Notes: generated by a model from the sequence alone, not told the origin. Counted from the first letter of the stretch, positions 52,607-61,177 are shown. The stretch: 64,000 bases of DNA from UMGS1601 sp900553335 (GCA_937920725.1 CALEUW010000010.1:24969-88968); one strand, 5' to 3'. A program made the numbers and translations.

Positions 52607-53512
52607 ATGAAAGATACAACTCTTGTTATTATGGCAGCAGGAATCGGAAGCCGTTTCGGCGGCGGAATCAAACAGCTTGCAAAGGTAGGTCCCAACGATG
52701 AGGTAATAATGGACTATTCCGTATATGATGCTGTAAGAGCAGGATTTAATAAAATAGTTTTCATTATAAGAAAAGATATAGAGGAGCAGTTCAAGGAGAT
52801 TATCGGTGACAGGATTTCAAAGCACGTTAATATCAGATATGCTATTCAATCTGTTGAAGATCTGCCCGACGGATATAAATGCCCTGAAAGCAGAACCAAC
52901 CCTTGGGGAACAGGTCACGCAGTTTTGTCAGCAAAGGATTTTATAAACGAACCCTTTGCTATTATAAATGCCGATGATTATTACGGCAAGGAAGCGTTCG
53001 AGCTGACGCACAAATATCTTGTGTCGGATAAGATGAGTGACACCGGTTCAAACCTGTGCCTTGCCGGATTTATACTGGAAAACACTCTCAGCAGCAACGG
53101 CACCGTAACAAGAGCTATCTGTAAGGAAGAGAATGGAAAACTCACGGAAATTAAAGAAACCTATGAGATTCAAAAGCTCCGGGACGGAAGTATTGTAAGC
53201 GAAAACGATAAGCTTGATAAAAATTCTGTGATTTCCATGAATATGTGGGGTTGTCCGACTGAATTTATCAAAACTCTTGAAAATGAATTTAAAAGGTTTT
53301 TAGACGATCATATAACCGACACAAAAAGTGAATTTTTAATACCTACAATTATAGGCGATCTTTTGAAAAAGGGAGATTTAAACGTTGACGTTTTAAAATC
53401 TCATGACAAATGGTTCGGCGTAACCTACGCCGAGGATAAGGAATACGTTAAGAGCGAAATTAAAAAGCTTGTTGAGTCGGGCGTTTATCCTGAGAAGCTT
53501 TGGGGCGAATAG
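52607..53512 (+). CDS. Sugar-nucleotide-type nucleotidyltransferase
   Basis: The 301-residue protein has the NTP-transferase fold. The nucleotide-binding motif is VIMAAGIGSRFGG at the N-terminus, and the metal site is INADDYYG at about 124-131. It should join a sugar phosphate to a nucleotide. The sugar is unknown, and no glycosylation cluster surrounds it. AAGGAGG precedes the ATG. Confidence 0.88.
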   Translation: MKDTTLVIMAAGIGSRFGGGIKQLAKVGPNDEVIMDYSVYDAVRAGFNKIVFIIRKDIEEQFKEIIGDRISKHVNIRYAIQSVEDLPDGYKCPESRTNPWGTGHAVLSAKDFINEPFAIINADDYYGKEAFELTHKYLVSDKMSDTGSNLCLAGFILENTLSSNGTVTRAICKEENGKLTEIKETYEIQKLRDGSIVSENDKLDKNSVISMNMWGCPTEFIKTLENEFKRFLDDHITDTKSEFLIPTIIGDLLKKGDLNVDVLKSHDKWFGVTYAEDKEYVKSEIKKLVESGVYPEKLWGE

Positions 53513-53574
53513 TCAGAAGAAACCGGAATATTAACATATTTATTCCCCGCAAACAGAAATCGGTGATAAACTTT

Positions 53575-53690
53575 ATGGGACTCTTTTTCGTCTAAAATCG
53601 GCTCGCACTACCGATTTTTTACAAGATGTCGCTGCGTCGGTGTATATCTGCCCGGACGACAATATTTTAAAAGTGTGATTTTTAACCAGG
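53575..53690 (+). repeat. Partial repeat R1, copy 3
   Basis: It matches the right half of R1: TTTTCGTC, the hairpin AAAATCGG...CCGATTTT, then GATGTCGCTGCGTCGG and ACGACAATATTTTAAAA. The left half is absent or too decayed to align. No flanking direct repeat is visible. Confidence 0.6.
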
Positions 53691-53729
53691 CTAAAGATTT
53701 ACACTCTTTATTTATGAGGAGATGAAAAC

Positions 53730-54326
53730 ATGACATATTCAAAGGGATTATTCTACACCATTTCAAGAGTTCTTATGCTTCTTTTGATCAATGTTTTTGC
53801 AAGTGTCATATCTGCAACACTGTTTGCGTGGATACTTAACCTTATAATCCCCTCTTTTAATGAGTCTAATATAAAAGAGAGAATCTTCTCAAGCGGAATT
53901 TGGTCATTGCTTGCATGGTGTGTTATAATAGTAATGCTTGTAATTCTGTTTTATAACGATGGCAAGAAGCACTCTGCATACGGTATGTTTGACATATTCA
54001 CAATTTGTATAGCGGCAGTATTTATGTTTTTGGTATACTTTGTTCCCATACTTTTTATTGAAGAAGCCAGTGATAATGTTTTGCTTGTTTTTGAAGGATT
54101 TTATTTCCCCTGCAAATGGCTATTGTCAGCGTTTAATAACGACTATATGATAGCGGTAATGATAGGAATCATTCCGCCTATCGTTTTAGCTGCCGCTTCA
54201 TATGGTATTTCGCATATCATTTACTTAAAACGTCATCCGAATCTTGATCCGATTATTCAGAATCCGTATTATCAGGCAAGCGAGGACGAGTCAGATTCAG
54301 AAGAAAATCAGAGTGATGACAACTGA
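53730..54326 (+). CDS. Multi-span membrane protein of unknown function
   Basis: The 198-residue protein has four membrane segments and an acidic Ser/Glu/Asp tail. GAGGAGATG precedes the ATG. It stands alone between R1 copy 3 and a strong terminator. No family is recognised. Confidence 0.68.
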   Translation: MTYSKGLFYTISRVLMLLLINVFASVISATLFAWILNLIIPSFNESNIKERIFSSGIWSLLAWCVIIVMLVILFYNDGKKHSAYGMFDIFTICIAAVFMFLVYFVPILFIEEASDNVLLVFEGFYFPCKWLLSAFNNDYMIAVMIGIIPPIVLAAASYGISHIIYLKRHPNLDPIIQNPYYQASEDESDSEENQSDDN

Positions 54327-54337
54327 TTTTAACAATA

Positions 54338-54376
54338 CAAAAAACCGGCTGTGTTTTTCACAGCCGGTTTTTTATC
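54338..54376. terminator. Bidirectional terminator
   Basis: A perfect 13-bp stem, AAAACCGGCTGTG with CACAGCCGGTTTT, is flanked by A- and T-runs and serves convergent genes. Confidence 0.92.
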
Positions 54377-54431
54377 GACACAAGGTCGCATTCCCCCAAA
54401 TAGCGCCTCACTTTTAAACGATGATTCTGCA

Positions 54432-56162
54432 CTATTTATACATATACTTCTGATTAAAATCAATTATCGGAATAGCCTTATCAAAAAGCCAGCCCTGAGC
54501 CATGTCAAATCCGCACGATTTAAAAAATTCTGCCTGCTCAATCTTCTCTACACCCTCAAATAAAACGTCTTTTCCTGTAGATTCAATCAGCTTGCAAAGT
54601 TCACGCACATATTCTTTATCCTTAGGCGACTCTAAAACCTGATCAACAAAGGTCTTATCAATTTTCACCGTATTAACAGGCGCATCTCTTAAAAAGCTTA
54701 AGGACGAATAACCTGTCCCGAAATCGTCCATATCTATCTTAAATCCAAAGTTTGAAAACTGCGTCATATTATGTATAACTGTTTCCGGATCCTTTGCAAT
54801 AATACTCTCAGTAACCTCGATTTCTATATACTTCGGATCCACACCGTATTCTTTTGTTATTTCCTCTACCTTTTCAATAAAATCCGGATAATTGTTATGA
54901 ATTCTTGAAAAATTGACCGAAACAGGAATCGGCTCTACTCCGTCATCTATCCAGCTTCTTATCAGAGATAATACCTGTCTGAATATCTCAAAGTCAAGAT
55001 CAACTATATATCCGGCATTTTCAAGAACAGGAATAAAAGTATATGGCTGCTTATATGTCCCGTCAGGATTTCTCCAACGTGCAAGCGCTTCAGCGCCTAT
55101 TATCTCCATTCTGCTGCAAGAAAACTTAGGCTGCAGGAACGCTTCTATTTCTCCGTCCTCTATAGCCTGATGTATTGTAGAACGAATTTTCTGCTCTAAA
55201 ACCCTCTGCTTTCTGAATACATCTTCAAATACACAGACAGTTTTTCGCCTTGTTCCCTTTATATGCCGTCTGGCAAGGTTTGCATTATCAATTGCTACTC
55301 TTGCGGCTGTATCATCATCTCTTAAGAAATATACGCCGATAGAAATATTAAGCTCGCTTCTAGGATATTTCTGTGAATTAAAAATAGCAAACAACTTTTC
55401 AAATTTGTATATTCTTTTTAAAACCGATTCCTTACTATCGTCTTCGATCACCACTGCAAAAAGATCAGAGTGTATTCTTGTAGAAGCTATGATACTTTTG
55501 TTGCTTAAAATCTGCTTCGCCGTATCACATAAAATCTGATTTCCTGTTGAAAAGCCGAAATTCTCATTGATATAAGTAAAATTGTTTATGTCAAAATAAA
55601 CTATCGCCGATGTTTTGCTCTTATCTCTTGTTTCCAAATAAGAGGTTAAAACCGACTTGAAGCTCGCATAATTCATAAGCCCGGTAACTGCATCAACAGC
55701 TATTTGACTGTTAGCATTTACTGCCCTGCCGCTTGACGGATTCAAAAAGCTCTCTTGCATTGCGAGAAGTTTTCCGTCTAAAAATTTCTCATTATTACCG
55801 TCATAAAAATCGGTTATGTCAACCATCGTAGTATGAACATACTCTTCGTTAAAGTCGCTAATCTTTGAAATTCCTATTGCAACAGAATAGCTTCCATCGG
55901 CTCTTTTAATCCGATGAAGGTAGCATAAGCCCTTGCGTTCTTCTTCATTCTTCTGAACCATTAAAGCTTTTTTAAGATCTATTCTCTCCGATTTGTCCAA
56001 ATAATCGTGAGAATATAAGTCCTGCTTTAAACGCTCATTAGGATCAAGCCCTATCAAAGAAAGGAAGTCTTTATTACACTTTATTATTTTCCCGGAATTC
56101 ATCTCTATTATTGCTTCTGCACAAGGCATTTCGAGCATTGTCTTATTGCTTACTCCGGTCAT
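54432..56162 (-). CDS. PAS-GGDEF-EAL cyclic-di-GMP protein with degenerate GGDEF
   Basis: The 576-residue cytoplasmic protein has an N-terminal PAS-like sensor (about 10-115), a GGDEF domain (about 160-310) and a C-terminal EAL domain (about 330-570). The EAL domain keeps its catalytic features: GAEALARWRNPDG, EVTESI, DDFGTGYSSLSFL, KIDKTFV and LFEGVE. In the GGDEF domain the signature is replaced by HSDLF, so it probably binds rather than makes c-di-GMP. It is likely a phosphodiesterase under sensory control. Confidence 0.92.
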   Translation of the reverse strand: MTGVSNKTMLEMPCAEAIIEMNSGKIIKCNKDFLSLIGLDPNERLKQDLYSHDYLDKSERIDLKKALMVQKNEEERKGLCYLHRIKRADGSYSVAIGISKISDFNEEYVHTTMVDITDFYDGNNEKFLDGKLLAMQESFLNPSSGRAVNANSQIAVDAVTGLMNYASFKSVLTSYLETRDKSKTSAIVYFDINNFTYINENFGFSTGNQILCDTAKQILSNKSIIASTRIHSDLFAVVIEDDSKESVLKRIYKFEKLFAIFNSQKYPRSELNISIGVYFLRDDDTAARVAIDNANLARRHIKGTRRKTVCVFEDVFRKQRVLEQKIRSTIHQAIEDGEIEAFLQPKFSCSRMEIIGAEALARWRNPDGTYKQPYTFIPVLENAGYIVDLDFEIFRQVLSLIRSWIDDGVEPIPVSVNFSRIHNNYPDFIEKVEEITKEYGVDPKYIEIEVTESIIAKDPETVIHNMTQFSNFGFKIDMDDFGTGYSSLSFLRDAPVNTVKIDKTFVDQVLESPKDKEYVRELCKLIESTGKDVLFEGVEKIEQAEFFKSCGFDMAQGWLFDKAIPIIDFNQKYMYK

Positions 56163-56395
56163 AAATCCTCCTCCTTTGCTGTTTTTATTCTATAAATACA
56201 AACTCATATGAGCTGTCAACATTTTCATACAATTAAAATGAGATTGCAAAACACAATCCCCTACATTCAATTTTATTTTATCACAGCATAATCTTTCTGT
56301 CAATAAAAATGACAGCTCACATGTATTTTTTGGTTAATTTTAATAAAAATCGAATTGTATTTTGTACATAACGCTCGTACTTAGTTTACGCTTAG

Positions 56396-57193
56396 CTAAT
56401 TAAGTCCGCTCAACTTTAAATATAAGTCAGCAAGAAAATCTCCGAAAAAAGCTGAAATCGCAATTCCCAATGACAACCACGGCCCAAATGCAAACTTACT
56501 GCTTCCTGATTTATATTTTGTTATAAGACCGGCGATGCTTCCTGTAACCAGTCCTATAAATACTGCAACAAGAACTGCCTTAAGACCTAAGTATGCGCCT
56601 GCTGCAAGCATCAATATAATATCTCCTGAACCCAAAGCTTTTTTCTTTGAGATCAAATATATCACGAAAAACGGAACACTTACCGCTGCTGCTCCGCCAA
56701 GAATATACGTCAATGAAATCGGATTTTTAAAACCACCAATTCCAAAACCGGTAAGTATCAGCTTTGCAACCGCTAAAATTCCTATAACACATACGACAGG
56801 CAAGCTTATAAGCTGAGTATCGAGGTCCATAAAAAAGACTATTATAAGGCACGAAAGCAATATGCATACAAATGCAGCTTCCACAGGGGCGTTTAATCCG
56901 AAATACGCAAACGTTAAAACATAAAGCACTGCGTTTAAAAGCTCTACTATCATATATCTCGGTGATATTTTTGCACCGCAGCTTCTGCATTTCCCTTTTA
57001 ATATTATATAGCTTATAATCGGTATAAGATCATATTTTTTTATTTTCTGATTACAGGACATACAATGCGATCCGCCGACAGCTATTGATTCACCCGACGG
57101 AAGGCGATAAATACAAACGTTTAAAAAGCTTCCTATAACCCCGCCAAAAGTGAAAATAAAAGCATATATTATAAAATAAGCAAGATATATCAT
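56396..57193 (-). CDS. Prepilin peptidase (type IV, A24 family)
   Basis: The enzyme cleaves leader peptides of type IV pilin-like proteins and methylates the new N-terminus. The 265-residue protein has eight membrane segments, the Cys-rich CMSCNQ...CRSCG loop of the methylase part, and catalytic Asp residues in FMDLDTQLIS and GSGDIIL. The ATG at 57193 follows GGGGGA. A much longer frame to 57409 runs through repeat R1 and is not real. No pilin genes are in the window. Confidence 0.92.
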   Translation of the reverse strand: MIYLAYFIIYAFIFTFGGVIGSFLNVCIYRLPSGESIAVGGSHCMSCNQKIKKYDLIPIISYIILKGKCRSCGAKISPRYMIVELLNAVLYVLTFAYFGLNAPVEAAFVCILLSCLIIVFFMDLDTQLISLPVVCVIGILAVAKLILTGFGIGGFKNPISLTYILGGAAAVSVPFFVIYLISKKKALGSGDIILMLAAGAYLGLKAVLVAVFIGLVTGSIAGLITKYKSGSSKFAFGPWLSLGIAISAFFGDFLADLYLKLSGLN

Positions 57194-57251
57194 TTTGATC
57201 CCCCAAAACTGTTTTTCAATCTTTATTGTAGTATGTTTTTGACTTTTAGTC

Positions 57252-57269
57252 AATAAATTTCTATTGACT
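57252..57269. repeat. Left 18-bp direct repeat flanking R1 copy 2
   Basis: AATAAATTTCTATTGACT is identical to 57483-57500. With the preceding AGTC it forms an 8-bp inverted repeat (AGTCAATA/TATTGACT). Confidence 0.88.
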
Positions 57270-57482
57270 GAGCGTGTCGACAAAGTCGACAACGCTCCCC
57301 AGGGGACAAACACACTCACTTCGACAGCTTTGCCCGTCTCGTTCTGTGTTTTTCCCCTAGGAAACCCCTTTTCGTCGAAAATCGGCTCCCACCGCCGATT
57401 TTCTCTCAAGGTGTCGCTGCGTCGGCACAGGTCCGCCTACGCAACAATATTTTAAAAATGTGCTTTTTCGAAAGACTGAGTA
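57270..57482 (+). mobile_element. Repeat element R1, copy 2 (about 213 bp)
   Basis: It is nearly collinear with copy 1 from GAGCGTGTCG to CGCCTACGC. The first hairpin is GTCGAC/GTCGAC where copy 1 has GTCGG/CCGAC, so both sides of the stem changed together. An 18-bp direct repeat flanks the element. It lies between the prepilin peptidase and pduL genes and disrupts no gene. Confidence 0.8.
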
Positions 57483-57500
57483 AATAAATTTCTATTGACT
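57483..57500. repeat. Right 18-bp direct repeat flanking R1 copy 2
   Basis: It is identical to 57252-57269. TTGACT within it (57495-57500) may also serve as the -35 box for pduL, with TACTAT at about 57527. Confidence 0.85.
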
Positions 57501-57559
57501 TCTTTTAAAATAGGTAGTAAAATTGTACTATACAAAAATTAAAAGGAGAGGTAAATTAA

Positions 57560-58150
57560 ATGGCTAAAAATTTTATTGTTGAAACCTCTGCAAGACACGT
57601 TCACGTTACTCAGGAGCATCTTGAAATCCTATTCGGCAAGGGCGCTGCTCTTACCAAGAAAAAGGATCTTTCACAGCCCGGACAATTTGCGTGTGAGGAG
57701 AGAGTTACTATTATAGGCCCAAAAAAAGAGCTTAAGGGCGTTTCAATTTTAGGACCTGTAAGAAATGCTACTCAGGTTGAGCTTTCCGCTACAGATGCAA
57801 GAAGCATCGGTATCGCAGCTCCTATCAGAGAATCGGGTGATATTGCAGGAAGCGGAGCTTGCAAAATAGTCGGACCTGAGGGAGAGGTTGAAATTTCAGA
57901 GGGAGTTATTGTTGCTAAAAGACATATTCATCTTACTCCTGCTGATGCCGAAGAACTTGGCGTCAAGGACAAGCAGGTGGTTTGCGTGAAAATCAACACT
58001 CCTGAAAGAAAAGCGATTTTGGGCGATGTAGTTTGCAGAGTATCAGAAAACTTTGCAAGAGCTATGCACATTGACACAGACGAGTCTAACGCAGTAGGTG
58101 CAGGCAAAGATCAGATGGGCGAGATCGTTGAGTGTTGTCCAGCGAAGTAA
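57560..58150 (+). CDS. pduL: Phosphate propanoyltransferase (PduL-type phosphotransacylase)
   Basis: PduL interconverts acyl-CoA and acyl phosphate, linking CoA esters to ATP formation by a kinase. The 196-residue protein has two beta-barrel halves with the zinc-binding HVHVT and RHIHLTP motifs and the active-site Arg in GPVRNATQVELS. No microcompartment shell gene or N-terminal targeting helix is present, so it may serve as the cytosolic phosphotransacetylase. Confidence 0.93.
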   Translation: MAKNFIVETSARHVHVTQEHLEILFGKGAALTKKKDLSQPGQFACEERVTIIGPKKELKGVSILGPVRNATQVELSATDARSIGIAAPIRESGDIAGSGACKIVGPEGEVEISEGVIVAKRHIHLTPADAEELGVKDKQVVCVKINTPERKAILGDVVCRVSENFARAMHIDTDESNAVGAGKDQMGEIVECCPAK

Positions 58151-58179
58151 TAACTTCAAATTACATATTATGAACAAAA

Positions 58180-58214
58180 GCTGTACATTCTAAAATTGAG
58201 TGTACAGCTTTTTA
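58180..58214 (+). terminator. Terminator of pduL
   Basis: AGCTGTACA pairs with TGTACAGCT across a 13-base loop and is followed by a T-run. Confidence 0.85.
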
Positions 58215-58325
58215 ATTTGCGTTTTTAACTTCTATTTCCTTTACCACTTCGCTTGGTTTTACATTCATAGCACCGCATATTTTAAAAAAGTGTTTCAAGA
58301 GTAGGCTTTCTCTCTCCTCGCATCA
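58212..58325 (-). pseudogene. Frameshifted remnant of an Xre-type regulator
   Basis: On the minus strand RGERKPTLETLF and KICGAMNVKPSEVVKEIE match the last helices of an HTH_3 (Xre) DNA-binding domain. They lie in different frames, joined at a run of six T residues where one extra T breaks the frame. Upstream coding sequence for the rest of the domain is missing. The gene is dead. Confidence 0.6.
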
Positions 58326-58409
58326 TAAAAAGATGTCACCGAAAATTATAATTGCTTTCTTGCACATTACCGTCAGAAGCTATTTTGCACACTAGTATAT
58401 CACGTTTTC

Positions 58410-58550
58410 GCCAAATCTGCTGAGCAGGTGACCGCCGCCGGTGGCGGAAACAAGGAGCCTACGAAGGGAAGAAATAAGGAGAATTTCGACAGCGAACAGC
58501 GGAGAAAGGCGACTGTTTTTCTGACCGTAAACGTGTAGGATTTGGCTCTC
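58410..58550 (+). ncRNA. Structured repeat R3, copy 2
   Basis: An outer stem GCCAAAT/ATTTGGC (58410-58416 with 58540-58546) encloses about 120 bases. Inside are CTGC-TGA-GCAG, CCGCC-GGT-GGCGG and a long-range CCTAC/GTAGG stem. Compared with copy 1, two stems keep pairing while bases change. It lies between two decayed regulator fragments and may come from a former mobile element. Confidence 0.55.
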
Positions 58551-58649
58551 ACAAAATCATTCAAAACAGCTAGATCCAAAAGCAGATGTCAGATGGATAA
58601 GATGTTGGAAAAGGATTCGGAAAGGGAAAACTATAAGAACAAATTCTTT

Positions 58650-58690
58650 CAAAACCCTGGGAGTCCCTCTGCTTTTAGTGGGTTTTATTA
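58650..58690 (+). terminator. Terminator-like hairpin downstream of R3 copy 2
   Basis: AAAACCC pairs with GGGTTTT across about 20 bases and is followed by ATTATCC. It is modest in strength. Confidence 0.4.
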
Positions 58691-58800
58691 TCCTTCCCTT
58701 CTCCTAGATTGTTTCTTAGCTAGAAGCTAGAAATTTATAAGCAAGATAAATAAGAATTATTTTATTGACAATAGAAAACGAATAATTATCTTGATATATT

Positions 58801-58910
58801 TTAACAATCAAAATCACAGAGCGCTAAAAGCTCTTCTATCAGTTCTTTCGGTAATCTTAACGTTTTGCTGATAGTTTCGCATTCTTTTGAATTTTTAACA
58901 TTTGTGATAC
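58801..58910 (-). pseudogene. Remnant resembling a ribbon-helix-helix regulator
   Basis: A minus-strand frame reads ETISKTLRLPKELIEELL and stops after a few more residues. This resembles the strand and first helix of ribbon-helix-helix antitoxin or regulator proteins. There is no start codon in frame after the previous stop. It is truncated and probably not functional. The rest of 58560-59040 shows no intact gene. Confidence 0.4.
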
Positions 58911-59040
58911 ACCCAATCTTTTATATTAAACTATGTCTATTATACACCAATTCAAATCAACTGATGAATACATTAAATCCCTCCTTGAAGAAAGCTCTCC
59001 AAAGAGGGAAAAACATACCGATGTCTGCAGCAGAAAGGCT

Positions 59041-59664
59041 TTACTTTTCAGCTTCCTTGACCTCGATAAAGGCTTTTAAAATCTTTACCGTACCGTCAAT
59101 TCCAAGCGTTGAAGAGTTTATGCAAAGGTCATAGTTCTTCGCCTCTCCCCACTTCATGTCAGAATAGTAGTTATAATAATTTGCCCTGTTCTTGTCGGTC
59201 TTTTTAATAAAGTCCATAGCCTTATCCTTTTCAATATCATACCGCTCCAAAATTCTTTTCTTCTTTGAAGCAAGATCGGCATTTATAAAGAAATGAAGAA
59301 CATTTTTCTCTTCCCGCAAAACATAGTCAGCGCATCTTCCTACTATTACGCAAGAACCTTCCTCTGCAATCTTTTTAATCGCATCAAACTGCGCCAAAAA
59401 GAGCTTGTGATTAAGCGGCATATCAGCTCTTATTTTTCCCTGGCCGTTAGTCGGGAACGTTCCCATTACCAGAGAATACAAAAGGCTGTTACTGTGCGAT
59501 TCATCGTTTCTGTAAAAAAGATCCTCGCAGATTCCGCTGTCCTTTGATGCTCTCACCAAAAGCTCCTTGTCATAAAAAGGAATGCCCAACTCATTTGCAA
59601 GCTTTTGACCGATTTCTCTTCCGCCGCTCCCAAACTCTCGGCTGATCGTAATAATAAATTTCAT
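59041..59664 (-). CDS. Cytidylate kinase-like family protein
   Basis: The 207-residue protein belongs to the cytidylate_kin2 family. It has the P-loop-like start ITISREFGSGGREIGQKLA and the later SCVIVGRCADYVL. Typical members lack a proven substrate; they may phosphorylate nucleotides or other small molecules. Repeat R2 copy C lies in its leader. Confidence 0.87.
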   Translation of the reverse strand: MKFIITISREFGSGGREIGQKLANELGIPFYDKELLVRASKDSGICEDLFYRNDESHSNSLLYSLVMGTFPTNGQGKIRADMPLNHKLFLAQFDAIKKIAEEGSCVIVGRCADYVLREEKNVLHFFINADLASKKKRILERYDIEKDKAMDFIKKTDKNRANYYNYYSDMKWGEAKNYDLCINSSTLGIDGTVKILKAFIEVKEAEK

Positions 59665-59709
59665 AGTTTACTCGTGCTTGCCAAAAAAGGAAAGCACTCC
59701 TCCCTTCGT

Positions 59710-59833
59710 GTTTTTTAATAAAGGGCCGCAGCCCCGTTATTCAACGCTTTCAGTAGGGAATTGTGTCCCCTCCCCACTAAAAAATCAAGTGGAATCCGCC
59801 GCCTATAAAGGCCGGGGACATCTTAATTTAGTT
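59710..59833 (-). repeat. Repeat R2, copy C
   Basis: On the minus strand it closely matches copy B: CTAAATTAAGATGTCCCC, GCCTTTATAGGC, GGCGGATTCCACTT, then a stem TTTTTAGT...ACTGAAA and TTGAATAACGGGGC pairing with GCCCTTTATTAAA. Several differences from copy B fall in stems and keep pairing. It ends about 46 bases before the cytidylate kinase-like start on the same strand. Confidence 0.75.
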
Positions 59834-59854
59834 ATATTTTCCCCGAAAATAAAG

Positions 59855-60595
59855 TTATTTTGCATAATTCTCAAAATCACTTTCACTTCCGTTAAATACA
59901 TTTATGTCAATATACTTTTCATCGCCCGAATATCCGCTTAACTGTTCTTTATTTGTATACTGCCAAAAGGTCCACGCTCTCCCGTCAGAAAGCTTCGGAT
60001 TCATATAAACATTTCTTATCCAAATATCACAGTTATCATATTTACCTGCTATGTAAAGCTCATACGACTTTTCTGTTGCATATATAATCGGAGTTTTTCC
60101 GTAATATTCTTCAAGTTTCGCAATCAGCATGTCAAGTTCTTTTTGTGTTTTATCTTTGTCGGGAAGGTTTTCTTTCTTATCTCCGTAAAACTCAACATCA
60201 ATTACCGGCGCAAGCATGCCTTCAATCTTTGGAACGGTATTTATAAAATTTTCAGCCTGTGTTTCACCCGGGCTGTCGTAGCTGAAAAAGTGATATGCTC
60301 CAACCCTGAGGTCAGTTTTTTGTGCATTTTCATAGTTTTTTGAAAACTTGTCGTCTACATACCCGCTTCCCTCAGTCGCCTTAATAAAAGCAAACCGTAT
60401 ATCTTCCTTGCTTAATTCCTGCCAATCAATTTCTCCCTGATAAGCAGAAACATCAATGCCCCTGACAGGAAACTCTTCATCCGACGGATTGTTAAGTAAA
60501 ACTACTCCGTTATAAACGAGAAGAAACATAACTGCTCCAAACAGTATTAAAACACCTAATGTCAGTAAAAACCCAATTAAAATTTTCTTTTTCAT
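59855..60595 (-). CDS. GH25 lysozyme (N-acetylmuramidase), membrane-anchored
   Basis: The enzyme cleaves the sugar backbone of peptidoglycan. The 246-residue protein has an N-terminal membrane anchor (about 5-35) and one GH25 barrel. The barrel shows RGIDVSAYQGEIDW and the catalytic DxE at Asp133 and Glu135 (PVIDVEF). It carries no extra wall-binding repeats. It may work in growth or in sporulation, given the sporulation genes nearby. Confidence 0.93.
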   Translation of the reverse strand: MKKKILIGFLLTLGVLILFGAVMFLLVYNGVVLLNNPSDEEFPVRGIDVSAYQGEIDWQELSKEDIRFAFIKATEGSGYVDDKFSKNYENAQKTDLRVGAYHFFSYDSPGETQAENFINTVPKIEGMLAPVIDVEFYGDKKENLPDKDKTQKELDMLIAKLEEYYGKTPIIYATEKSYELYIAGKYDNCDIWIRNVYMNPKLSDGRAWTFWQYTNKEQLSGYSGDEKYIDINVFNGSESDFENYAK

Positions 60596-60730
60596 AAATT
60601 AAGTATACCATAAAACCTGCTTATTTTATATATCTTTTTTAGATAATCTTACTGCAAAATATTTGTGCAACTTTAACTAAAAGAATAAATTTGAAGCACC
60701 TGCAAACAATAGCATAAAGGAGTGATTATG

Positions 60731-61177
60731 ATGAATATGTCAAAAAAAGAATACGACAAAATAGTAAAAAAAGCATCTCCGGGTACAAAAAGCTATATGA
60801 CGATTCCATCGGCCTTTGTTATCGGCGGAATAATATGCGTTATCGGAGAGTGCCTTTTAAATTTATGGCAATACCTTGATTTCAGCGAAAAGAACGCAGG
60901 CATTTTAACAAGCATCTGCCTTGTGTTTTTATCCGCACTTTTTACAGGACTCGGTCTTTATCCGAAAATCGCAAAACACGGCGGTGCAGGAACTTTAGTC
61001 CCGATAACAGGATTTGCAAACTCTGTTGTATCTCCTGCAATAGAATTTAAAACCGAAGGGTACATTATGGGACTTGGAGCAAAGATTTTCATAATTGCAG
61101 GACCAGTCATACTTTATGGTACCGTTGCGTCAGTCATTTACGGAGTCATTTACTGGATTTTGACAAGCCTGCTTTAA
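60731..61177 (+). CDS. spoVAC: Stage V sporulation protein AC
   Basis: SpoVAC is an inner-membrane channel subunit for uptake and release of calcium-dipicolinate in spores. The protein of about 148 residues has four membrane helices and the family motif GAGTLVPITGFANSVVSPAIEF (positions about 87-108). Two ATGs fit; the one at 60731 lies eight bases after GGAG. The partners spoVAD and spoVAE are not adjacent, which is unusual. Confidence 0.9.
   Translation: MNMSKKEYDKIVKKASPGTKSYMTIPSAFVIGGIICVIGECLLNLWQYLDFSEKNAGILTSICLVFLSALFTGLGLYPKIAKHGGAGTLVPITGFANSVVSPAIEFKTEGYIMGLGAKIFIIAGPVILYGTVASVIYGVIYWILTSLL

Noticed and set aside
57194..57409. A 72-residue N-terminal extension of the prepilin peptidase
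   Set aside because: It is read from repeat R1 and its flank, has no ribosome site at its start, and hides the normal membrane N-terminus at 57193.
57560..58150. A bacterial microcompartment locus around pduL
   Set aside because: No shell proteins, aldehyde dehydrogenase or encapsulation peptide are visible nearby.
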